A stretch of 5,652 bases of DNA from the NCBI GenBank assembly GCA_910589425.1, contig CAJUSZ010000051.1, forward strand, positions 1-5,652, read 5' to 3'. Position 1 is the stretch's first letter. Each line of letters opens with the position of its first letter. Below, piece by piece: positions 1-4,657 of this stretch. The translations under genes and the position numbers were made by a program. Source of the DNA: an uncultured Muribaculaceae bacterium (lineage in GTDB: Bacteria > Bacteroidota > Bacteroidia > Bacteroidales > Muribaculaceae). The notes below the pieces were generated by a model. That model was given only the letters and a program-made list of their open reading frames with translations. It had not been told where the DNA came from and did no database searches.

Positions 1-166
1 ATGACTGTCGTTTACATCAAAAAGCAGCAGACATAAAAATTGTCATGTACTATAGAAATCAAGAGACGTTACTCTGTATTCGTCGGTATGCACACATACA
101 GGCCGGTTATTCAGGATGGAAAGTGATGATGCAGGAAGTGAGCTGCATGTCGGTCTGTGTGGAATG

Positions 167-189
167 CAAAAGTAGTTAAATAATTTAAC
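167..189 (-). promoter_or_regulatory. Palindrome next to a -7-like element (minus strand)
   Basis: GTTAAAT-A-ATTTAAC at 175-189 is a perfect 15-bp palindrome with a single central base. It has no loop, so it suits a protein-binding site better than an RNA hairpin. On the minus strand it lies directly upstream of TACTTTTG (167-174), which fits the Bacteroidetes -7 consensus TAnnTTTG. There is no TTTG at the -33 spacing, as might be expected of an activator-dependent promoter. Any gene it served would run leftward out of the window, so the call is weak. Confidence 0.2.
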
Positions 190-240
190 ATGGCGGGATG
201 ACAGAGGCAATGCGGTGGCATTTTAACAAATTTTAATAGC

Positions 241-271
241 TTGTCCGGAATAATGTTGTCCGACGATAATG
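241..271. repeat. Imperfect tandem repeat, two units of 15-16 bp
   Basis: Unit 1 is TTGTCCGGAATAATG (241-255) and unit 2 is TTGTCCGACGATAATG (256-271). They share TTGTCCG and ATAATG and differ only in the central 2-3 bases. The pair lies about 50 bp upstream of the toxin-antitoxin promoter, so it could be a doubled protein-binding site or simple slippage. Confidence 0.5.
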
Positions 272-318
272 CAGTATGCATCAAAAGGAAACTTGCCACC
301 CCGAACTTTCAGCTGCAA

Positions 319-350
319 TTTGTGTATATGATATATATTTTATATCTTTA
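319..350 (+). promoter_or_regulatory. Promoter of the toxin-antitoxin operon
   Basis: TTTG (319-322), a 20-bp spacer and TATCTTTA (343-350) match the Bacteroidetes primary sigma pattern TTTG-N19-21-TAnnTTTG except for the last base of the -7 box. Transcription would start near 355-357, giving a 5' UTR of about 40 nt before the antitoxin ATG at 397. Confidence 0.55.
330..346. promoter_or_regulatory. Operator-like inverted repeat over the TA promoter
   Basis: GATATA (330-335) and TATATC (341-346) are perfect inverted half-sites separated by 5 bp. They cover the spacer and the start of the -7 element. Type II antitoxins usually repress their own operon at such sites, so this is a candidate autoregulatory operator. 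The region is very AT-rich, so a chance match is possible. Confidence 0.35.
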
Positions 351-396
351 CAAAAGAATAAAAGATCGTTTCTAACCCACTCAGAATTTAAAGACT

Positions 397-696
397 ATGG
401 CAACAGTATTAAACGTCAAGCGCAAAAACATAGACCTTCCCCTCGATACCCTGCAAAAGCTCTCCATCATGGCGGCCGCTCAGGGTAAGAGCCTAAAGAA
501 ATACATCGAGACAATACTTATATCAAAAGCTGATTCGATTGTAGTGGATGTGAGTGAGAATCCCTCTCCCTCCGGCGATCCGTGGTTTGACGACCCTGAA
601 AACATGGCTTCGGTCAACCGCGGAATAGAAGATATAAAAGCCGGTAGATGCCGGACTTATTCCATTGACGAGATAAAGGATATGTTAGGTGTATGA
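397..696 (+). CDS. Antitoxin of a YoeB-type toxin-antitoxin module
   Basis: A 99-residue acidic protein immediately upstream of a YoeB toxin. It is expected to neutralise the toxin by direct binding and to repress the operon. Residues about 3-45 read as a short beta strand followed by two helices, with the second beginning near KSLKKYIE at 31-38. This resembles a ribbon-helix-helix DNA-binding domain rather than the Phd/YefM fold usually paired with YoeB. Residues 46-60 look like a flexible linker. Residues 61-99 (from DPWFDDPENM) are the likely toxin-binding tail and end in a helix, DEIKDMLG. The ATG at 397 fits the promoter and the domain start. Its TGA overlaps the toxin ATG by 4 bp, implying translational coupling. 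The antitoxin role rests on context and layout; the fold is my inference. Confidence 0.85.
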   Translation: MATVLNVKRKNIDLPLDTLQKLSIMAAAQGKSLKKYIETILISKADSIVVDVSENPSPSGDPWFDDPENMASVNRGIEDIKAGRCRTYSIDEIKDMLGV

Positions 697-971
697 CTTA
701 CGAACTGATCTTGTCAGACGAAGCCATGCGACATCTGATAGAATGGCGGAAATCAGGACAAAAGAAAACGCTGAAGAAAATCAGCAACTTGTTTGACGAA
801 TTGAGAGAGCATCCCACAACCGGCACCGGGCATGTTGAACAGCTTAAAGGCAATCTGTCCGGGTTGTGGAGCCGGGAAATCAACAAAGGAGACAGATTGA
901 TTTACGGTATCGAAGATAACAGGGTGATTGTAAACGTAGTTTCGCTCAAAGGACATTACGGCGACAAGTAG
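693..971 (+). CDS. yoeB: YoeB/Txe-family mRNA interferase toxin
   Basis: A 92-residue toxin of the RelE/YoeB superfamily, close to the family's usual 84-90. These are ribosome-dependent endoribonucleases that cleave mRNA in the A site and stop translation when the antitoxin is degraded. The signature LKGNLSGLWSREI (51-63) followed by DRLIYGI (67-73) is characteristic. By comparison with E. coli YoeB, where Glu46, Arg65, His83 and Tyr84 are catalytic, the counterparts here are Glu49, Arg68, His88 and Tyr89, all present, so the toxin looks intact. The C-terminus extends three residues past HY (GDK). The ATG lies inside the last codons of the antitoxin gene (ATGA overlap), the usual layout ensuring antitoxin is made first. 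Confidence 0.94.
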   Translation: MTYELILSDEAMRHLIEWRKSGQKKTLKKISNLFDELREHPTTGTGHVEQLKGNLSGLWSREINKGDRLIYGIEDNRVIVNVVSLKGHYGDK

Positions 972-986
972 ATGATGTAGCAGATG

Positions 987-1003
987 AAAGCCGCGGCTTT
1001 TTT
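987..1003 (+). terminator. Weak intrinsic terminator after yoeB
   Basis: AAAGC-CGCG-GCTTT (987-1000) can form a 5-bp stem with a 4-base loop and runs into six T residues (998-1003), 16 bases after the yoeB stop. The stem is short, so termination may be partial. Confidence 0.35.
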
Positions 1004-1122
1004 AAAGAAGCTTTACATGCCTCCTTTTAAACAAAAATTAAGGAAAGGATGTTGTAAATTCACAGGAGGAGGACAGCTTGGATCTCTTCCGGGAAAACAG
1101 GACAAATAAAAAACAGGATATT

Positions 1123-1581
1123 ATGAAGAAACTATTAGCTACCGTAATGTTGGGTGCCGCAGCTTTTTCGGCATCGGCAGTCAATCCGTTCCTTGAGTTC
1201 CAGCCTATTCAGGCGGGAGATGACCATGTGGCGTTCAATGTCCAGGGTGGTATAATCGGGAAAGTCCATCCCCACATCGCTCTCGGCGCCGGCTTCGGCA
1301 TCACCGAGAAGTGGAATTTCGACTCGGCTCCTCTGATCCCTATTTTCGGACGCGTGCAGTTCGACACCAAGATCAGCCGTCTGAATCCGTTCTTCTCGCT
1401 TGATGTGGGCTATGAGGTCAACACCCAGGACACGCACTGGGGCGCGGTGCTTGTCAATCCGATGATCGGGTTGAAATTCGGCCGCTGGTATGGCGGCATC
1501 GGCTATCTGGCCCATTGCTGGACTCCGTCGGGAGCCGGTTCGACAAGCTGCTTCAACATGAAGATAGGCTACGAGTTCTGA
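1123..1581 (+). CDS. Small secreted beta-barrel-like outer membrane protein
   Basis: A 152-residue protein with a classic Sec signal peptide at residues 1-19 (MKK, a hydrophobic core and ASA before the expected cut at Val20). The mature part has about seven or eight alternating strand-like segments rich in Gly and aromatics, for example near 36-48, 52-64, 71-82, 89-99, 108-120 and 122-130. It ends in GYEF, and a C-terminal Phe is typical of outer membrane beta-barrels. Two cysteines (132, 143) flank a late loop and could form a disulfide. I do not recognise a named family. The ATG at 1123 is chosen because the signal peptide begins there. An in-frame TTG at 1078 follows a strong AGGAGGAGGA (1064-1073) but would add 15 charged residues before the signal. 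I see no clear promoter. The gene converges on the HIT gene across a shared terminator. Confidence 0.75.
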   Translation: MKKLLATVMLGAAAFSASAVNPFLEFQPIQAGDDHVAFNVQGGIIGKVHPHIALGAGFGITEKWNFDSAPLIPIFGRVQFDTKISRLNPFFSLDVGYEVNTQDTHWGAVLVNPMIGLKFGRWYGGIGYLAHCWTPSGAGSTSCFNMKIGYEF

Positions 1582-1632
1582 CGTATATGGCTGCTTCCGC
1601 TGTCGTGTCGCGGCGGGATTGAAAAGACAAAG

Positions 1633-1670
1633 CGGGGATATGATGGCTGCCATCATATCCCCGTATTCTT
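1633..1670. terminator. Bidirectional terminator between convergent genes
   Basis: CGGGGATATGATGG (1633-1646) and CCATCATATCCCCG (1650-1663) form a perfect 14-bp stem with a 3-base loop. On the plus strand it is followed by TATTCTT, and on the minus strand by CTTTGTCTTTTC. It sits between the convergent barrel-protein and HIT genes and can end both transcripts. Confidence 0.85.
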
Positions 1671-1685
1671 AAACAAGTCCCGGTT

Positions 1686-2078
1686 TTATTCGAAGCTGGC
1701 TGTGATAGCCTCTGCTATCTGCTTCATCTTTTCAGGATCGGGATCATTGATCTTGCTGGCGAAGTTCATGTCGCCCTCATTCTTGAGCGGAACAAGATGG
1801 ATGTGGGCGTGGGGCACTTCGAGCCCGAGGACCGTAACGCCGACCTTGCGGCATGGGAGAGCAGCCTTGATGGCTTTTGCCACCCGTTTGGCGAAGACGG
1901 CCATGCGTGCCAGCTGGTCGTCTTCGATGTCGAAGATGTAGTCGGTCTCTTTCTTCGGCACAACCAGCGTGTGTCCCCAGTTGACGGGATTTATGTCGAG
2001 AAAAGCGAAGAACTCATCGTTTTCGGCTATTTTGTAGCAGGGGATCTCCCCGGCGATTATTTTTGAGAAGATGGTCAT
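1686..2078 (-). CDS. HIT-family (histidine triad) hydrolase
   Basis: A 130-residue protein of the histidine triad superfamily, Hint-like branch. These cytoplasmic enzymes hydrolyse nucleoside phosphoramidates or related nucleotide conjugates. The triad motif HAHIHLV is at residues 90-96. His92, the middle histidine, is the expected nucleophile, with His90 and His94 beside it. The N-terminal FSKIIAGEIPCYKI (4-17) and the GHTLVVPK strand (35-42) are also family hallmarks. The segment before the triad reads GLEVPH rather than the AGQ-type sequence of many Hint proteins. Length is normal. It starts 8 nt after the greA stop and is almost certainly co-transcribed with it. The exact substrate cannot be read from sequence. 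Confidence 0.95.
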   Translation of the reverse strand: MTIFSKIIAGEIPCYKIAENDEFFAFLDINPVNWGHTLVVPKKETDYIFDIEDDQLARMAVFAKRVAKAIKAALPCRKVGVTVLGLEVPHAHIHLVPLKNEGDMNFASKINDPDPEKMKQIAEAITASFE

Positions 2079-2086
2079 GGTCTGGA

Positions 2087-2551
2087 TCAGATTTCAATTT
2101 TGACAATTTCGAGATTCATCATTCCGGCCGGAACCTGGATGGCCACGGTCTCCCCGACCTTGTGGCCGATCAGCCCCTTGGCTATCGGGGAATTGGAGGC
2201 TATCTTCATCTCGCGGAAGTTGGCTTCGTTCTCGGTTACGATCGTGTAGGTCATCGTCGATCCGTTGGCCTTGTTGCGCACCGTAACAGTGTTGAGCAGC
2301 TGCACGACCTCGGTGTTGAGGTTTGAGTCGTCGATTATTCTGGCTGTGGCCAGCAGCTCTTTCAGCTTCGCGATTTTCATCTCGAGCATTCCCTGAGCCT
2401 CTTTCGCCGCATCGTATTCGGCGTTTTCCGAGAGATCGCCCTTGTCGCGTGCCTCGGCTATAGCGTGCTTCACGGCCGGACGCTGGGCCTCGAGTTCGGC
2501 AAGTTCGGCCATTTTCTTGTCGTATCCTTCTTGTGTGAGATAGTTTGCCAT
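2087..2551 (-). CDS. greA: Transcription elongation factor GreA
   Basis: A 154-residue protein of normal GreA length. GreA enters the secondary channel of RNA polymerase and stimulates cleavage of backtracked RNA so that paused complexes can resume. Residues 1-75 form the N-terminal coiled coil. Its tip carries the signature ARDKGDLSENAEYDAAKE (34-51), in which Asp39 and Glu42 correspond to the Mg-coordinating acidic pair of E. coli GreA (Asp41, Glu44). Residues about 80-154 are the FKBP-like C-terminal domain, with SPIAKGLIGHKVGE (121-134) conserved. It heads a two-gene operon with the HIT gene 8 nt downstream. Its start is fixed by homology. The upstream promoter lies unusually far away, leaving a long leader. 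Confidence 0.98.
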   Translation of the reverse strand: MANYLTQEGYDKKMAELAELEAQRPAVKHAIAEARDKGDLSENAEYDAAKEAQGMLEMKIAKLKELLATARIIDDSNLNTEVVQLLNTVTVRNKANGSTMTYTIVTENEANFREMKIASNSPIAKGLIGHKVGETVAIQVPAGMMNLEIVKIEI

Positions 2552-2747
2552 GGTTTGGTGTGTATGTCTTGTTTATGATTAAACAGGTTCGTGATAAATT
2601 GGTAATAAAAAGATGAACCTGTCCGCATGGAGCCGAGGCCCCGGCGCGGAAAGATTCCGGATTGACGCGCGGCGTTTCGCGGCGCTTAAAAATTGTCAAA
2701 CGGCGACGCGTCAACATCTATGCTGGCGCGCCACCGGATTACTTTCT
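2552..2747 (-). promoter_or_regulatory. Long structured 5' leader of greA
   Basis: The greA promoter at 2753-2784 implies an untranslated leader of about 195 nt. It is GC-rich in the middle with several possible stems. CGCGTCAA (2707-2714) pairs with TTGACGCG (2662-2669). GCGC-G-GCG (2667-2674) can fold on CGC-G-GCGC (2678-2685) around TTT. ACAGGTTC/GAACCTGT (2583-2590, 2615-2622) lies just upstream of the gene. I see no clear terminator or recognisable riboswitch. E. coli greA also has a leader that yields short GraL RNAs, so leader-based control is plausible but is inference. Confidence 0.5.
2583..2622 (-). repeat. Stem-loop in the greA leader
   Basis: The arms 2583-2590 and 2615-2622 are perfect 8-bp complements. 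The stem extends by a G-U and a T-A pair to about 10 bp, with a 20-base AT-rich loop. It lies about 30 nt before the greA ATG, where it could influence ribosome loading or RNA stability. Confidence 0.5.
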
Positions 2748-2752
2748 GACTG

Positions 2753-2784
2753 CAAAGCTACAAACAAAAATCGGTCTGACCAAA
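2753..2784 (-). promoter_or_regulatory. greA-HIT promoter
   Basis: Read on the minus strand, TTTG (2784-2781), exactly 20 bp and TAGCTTTG (2760-2753) form a full-consensus Bacteroidetes promoter. Transcription should start near 2747. It is divergent from the trpB2-cysM leader promoter, whose -33 box begins at 2918. Confidence 0.75.
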
Positions 2785-2917
2785 CAACCGCACTAAATTT
2801 AAGCAGATTTAACTCTTGCCGGGCGGCATGTGTGTCCGTTCCCGACACCGGCGGTTTTACGGCCTGTCGTTGCATTTCTTGCCGGAAACTTCATTTTTTA
2901 TAAGAAATTTCAGAATA

Positions 2918-2949
2918 TTTGTATTATCGAAAATAAGTGTTTAAATTTG
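2918..2949 (+). promoter_or_regulatory. Promoter of the trpB2-cysM leader
   Basis: TTTG (2918-2921), exactly 20 bp and TAAATTTG (2942-2949) form a full-consensus Bacteroidetes promoter. The start of transcription should be near 2954-2956, about 20 nt before the leader peptide ATG at 2974. No comparable promoter is visible between the terminator at 3178 and trpB2, so this is the likely operon promoter. Confidence 0.75.
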
Positions 2950-2973
2950 CGGCGTATAAACGACACCGACCTG

Positions 2974-3099
2974 ATGAAGGCACATTATCATACATACGCA
3001 TCTGCTGATGTTACGGTTCCGGCCGGAACCGCGGCTTTGTGTTGTATGTGTATGATGATGTGGCGCCGTCTGTCAAGCCGGGGTTGTTTTGTCATGTAG
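2974..3099 (+). CDS. Putative Cys/Met-rich attenuator leader peptide
   Basis: A 41-codon reading frame whose ATG is the first after the predicted transcription start. Residues 23-30 are Cys-Cys-Met-Cys-Met-Met-Met-Trp (codons 3040-3063), with another Cys at 38 and a final Met before TAG at 3097-3099. Runs of the regulatory amino acid are the hallmark of attenuator leader peptides. A cysteine synthase gene lies in the operon downstream, with a terminator between. The peptide probably has no function of its own; where its ribosome stalls would matter. There is no clear Shine-Dalgarno, as is usual for this phylum. The Cys/Met run also lies in the arm of a long RNA stem, so TG-rich stem sequence could produce it by chance. 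Conservation of the codon pattern in relatives would decide. Confidence 0.5.
   Translation: MKAHYHTYASADVTVPAGTAALCCMCMMMWRRLSSRGCFVM
2981..3062 (+). repeat. Long imperfect stem-loop with inner GC palindrome
   Basis: Bases 2981-2996 pair with 3047-3062 over 16 contiguous positions (two G-U), then after one mismatch 2998-3000 pair with 3043-3045. Inside lies a perfect 18-bp palindrome, CGGTTCCGG/CCGGAACCG (3014-3031). A further outer stem is possible between 2962-2970 and 3068-3074. The 3' arm contains the leader peptide's Cys/Met codons, so a translating ribosome would open the structure. Confidence 0.65.
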
Positions 3100-3154
3100 A
3101 TGCTTATCGTGTAGAGATATAATCGACATAAAAAACAGATACCGAGTCCGGCTT
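3075..3154 (+). promoter_or_regulatory. Candidate antiterminator of the trpB2-cysM attenuator
   Basis: AAGCCGGG (3075-3082) is complementary to TCCGGCTT (3147-3154, one G-U), which is most of the 5' arm of the terminator. The pairing can extend with TGTTTT (3085-3090) on AAAACA (3132-3137) and ATGT (3094-3097) on ACAT (3126-3129). This hairpin and the terminator are mutually exclusive. Upstream, CGGCTT (3032-3037) can instead capture AAGCCG (3075-3080), giving a third alternative. A ribosome stalled at the first Cys codons (3040-3045) would cover 3032-3037 and leave the antiterminator free. One at the stop codon (3097-3099) would cover or disrupt it. Pairings were found by eye; energies were not calculated. 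Confidence 0.5.
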
Positions 3155-3178
3155 CATTATTTGGAGCCGGGCTTTTTT
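3145..3178 (+). terminator. Intrinsic terminator in the trpB2-cysM leader
   Basis: AGTCCGGCT (3145-3153) pairs with AGCCGGGCT (3165-3173) through 9 pairs, one of them G-T, around an 11-base loop. It runs into six T residues (3173-3178). There is no ordinary gene in front of it on this strand, only the leader with its short reading frame, so it most likely acts as an attenuator. The terminated RNA would be about 220 nt. Confidence 0.82.
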
Positions 3179-3184
3179 CATTTA

Positions 3185-3296
3185 GAGTGTGTTTGAATTT
3201 AACCCGCGTTAAGACTGAGGGGATTAACGTGGAACTTCCTGAAAATGGAGATTCTTTAATCAAAATATTAATTGTGTGTTAAATCCAAACACACTC
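3185..3296. mobile_element. MITE-like element with 19-bp terminal inverted repeats
   Basis: GAGTGTGTTTG-A-ATTTAAC (3185-3203) and its complement (3278-3296) match at 18 of 19 positions. The unit is 112 bp, flanked by TTA on each side (3182-3184 and 3297-3299) as a possible 3-bp target duplication. It encodes nothing. A secondary inverted repeat (CGTTAA 3207-3212, TTAACG 3224-3229) lies inside. Short non-coding units with long inverted ends fit a MITE mobilised by a transposase elsewhere. A 3-bp TNA duplication is known for IS1031-type IS5 elements, but that family link is a guess. It could alternatively be a large RNA hairpin belonging to the trpB2 leader. Confidence 0.6.
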
Positions 3297-3327
3297 TTAA
3301 TGCCATACAGAAAACATTATAACTATT

Positions 3328-4632
3328 ATGGAAAGACAAAAAAGATTTATGCTTGGAGAGGATCGGATCCCTCGCTACTGGTATAATATCCAGGCGGATA
3401 TGCCTGTGAAACCCCTGCCTCCCCTGAATCCTGCCACCCGGCAGCCGTTGAAAGCCGAGGATATGTACGGTCTTTTTGCCGAGGAGCTTTGCCGGCAGGA
3501 ACTCAACACTACGGATGCCTGGATCGAGATTCCTGATCAGGTGCGGGAAATGTATAAATTCTACCGTCCCACGCCTCTGGTCCGTGCCTACGGTCTGGAG
3601 AAGGCGCTCGGCACCGGAGCCCGGATATATTTCAAGAACGAGAGTGTAAATCCGCTGGGGTCGCACAAGCTGAATTCTGCAATCGCTCAGGCATATTATT
3701 GCAGCAAAGAGGGAGTGACACATGTAACCACGGAGACGGGGGCCGGCCAGTGGGGCGTGGCGCTATCGTATGCGGCAAGACTCTTCGGAATCGAGGCTGC
3801 CGTGTATCAGGTGAAACTCAGTTACACGCAGAAACCCTACAGGAGAAGCATCATGAACACATTCGGCGCGATGGTAACCCCTTCGCCTTCCATGTCGACG
3901 CGCGCCGGAAAGGATATACTTACGGTTAATCCTAATCATCAGGGATCTTTGGGTACGGCTATTTCCGAGGCCATAGAGCTTGCCAGAACTACGCCGGGAT
4001 GCAAGTATGCACTGGGATCCGTTCTGAGCCATGTCTCCCTTCATCAGACCGTAATAGGGCTTGAGTCTGAATTGCAGATGGAACTTGCGGGCGACTACCC
4101 TGATATTGTGGTGGCTTGCTTCGGCGGAGGATCAAATTTCGGAGGCATGGCATTCCCGTTCATGAGACACAATCTGTTGGATAGCAGAACCACGAGATTT
4201 ATCGCCGCTGAACCCGATTCCTGTCCCAAGCTCACCAAAGGGGAATTCCGCTATGATTTCGGCGACGAAGCCGGATATACCCCCCTGCTGCCGATGTTTA
4301 CACTGGGACATGATTTTATCCCGCCCAACACTCATGCCGGAGGATTAAGGTACCACGGAGCGGGGGTGATCGTATCGCAGCTGCTTAAACAAAAAATGAT
4401 GGAGGCGGCTGACATTCCCCAGCATGACGCATTCAGGGCCGGTGTCCTTTTCGCACATACGGAAGGGATAATACCGGCTCCCGAGTCGTGCCACGCGATC
4501 GCTGCCGTGATCAATGAAGCCCGCATGGCGGACGAGACTGGAAAGCAGCCGGTGATTCTTTTCAATCTGTCGGGACATGGCCTTGTTGACATGGCCAGCT
4601 ATGACAGATATTTCAGCGGAGACATAGTTTGA
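3328..4632 (+). CDS. trpB2: Tryptophan synthase beta chain, TrpB2 type
   Basis: A 434-residue PLP enzyme of the tryptophan synthase beta family, which joins indole to an activated serine to make tryptophan. The length and long N-terminal region (about 1-80) are typical of the TrpB2 subfamily; ordinary TrpB is near 400. Lys114 in GSHKLNSA is the PLP-binding lysine. ETGAGQWG (136-143) carries the catalytic Glu136 and has the Trp of TrpB2 where TrpB1 has His. GGGSN (266-270) binds the cofactor phosphate, EGIIPAPESCHA is at 379-390, and SGHG (415-418) replaces the TrpB1 SGRG. No trpA or other trp gene is present, consistent with TrpB2 enzymes that act without TrpA. cysM follows after 25 nt, so the two are an operon. 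It appears to be controlled by the leader attenuator. Its real substrate in this organism is uncertain. Confidence 0.95.
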   Translation: MERQKRFMLGEDRIPRYWYNIQADMPVKPLPPLNPATRQPLKAEDMYGLFAEELCRQELNTTDAWIEIPDQVREMYKFYRPTPLVRAYGLEKALGTGARIYFKNESVNPLGSHKLNSAIAQAYYCSKEGVTHVTTETGAGQWGVALSYAARLFGIEAAVYQVKLSYTQKPYRRSIMNTFGAMVTPSPSMSTRAGKDILTVNPNHQGSLGTAISEAIELARTTPGCKYALGSVLSHVSLHQTVIGLESELQMELAGDYPDIVVACFGGGSNFGGMAFPFMRHNLLDSRTTRFIAAEPDSCPKLTKGEFRYDFGDEAGYTPLLPMFTLGHDFIPPNTHAGGLRYHGAGVIVSQLLKQKMMEAADIPQHDAFRAGVLFAHTEGIIPAPESCHAIAAVINEARMADETGKQPVILFNLSGHGLVDMASYDRYFSGDIV

Positions 4633-4657
4633 AAAAATCTTAAGATACAGGTTTGCT

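Larger units (their letters stand above)
1..318. other. Intergenic stretch, no supported gene
   Basis: I see no convincing gene here. A plus-strand frame is open from base 3 to a TAA at 177-179, and another runs from base 1 to a TAA at 34-36. Either could be the tail of a gene starting left of the window, but neither resembles a family I recognise, and the longer one is unusually rich in Cys and Met. The stretch also holds a 15-bp palindrome (175-189) and a tandem repeat (241-271), listed separately. It is AT-rich and reads as the region upstream of the toxin-antitoxin operon. Confidence 0.5.

Noticed and set aside
3..179. Plus-strand frame open from the left edge, 58 codons
   Set aside because: It has no recognisable family and an odd Cys/Met-rich composition in an AT-rich intergenic stretch. 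A gene tail is possible but unsupported.
276..488. 70-codon plus-strand frame overlapping the antitoxin
   Set aside because: It runs through the TA promoter and into the antitoxin in another frame, and the protein is not family-like.
1135..1656. 173-codon minus-strand frame opposite the barrel protein
   Set aside because: It is antisense to a gene with a signal peptide and strand pattern, crosses the shared terminator and resembles no family.
2094..2717. 207-codon minus-strand frame over greA and its leader
   Set aside because: It is a shifted frame of greA with Arg-rich, low-complexity translation; greA itself is certain.
2830..2973. Upstream extension of the leader frame from a GTG at 2830
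   Set aside because: It would have to be translated across the promoter at 2918-2949; the predicted transcript starts near 2955, so ATG 2974 is the first usable start.
2955..3178. Known riboswitch or T-box upstream of trpB2
   Set aside because: I see none of the conserved cores I would recognise (SAM, cobalamin, T-box AGGGUGG-like element). The leader peptide model accounts for the terminator instead.
2988..3263. 91-codon minus-strand frame between greA and trpB2
   Set aside because: It is read through the terminator and the inverted repeats, with no family resemblance. The RNA structures explain the region better.
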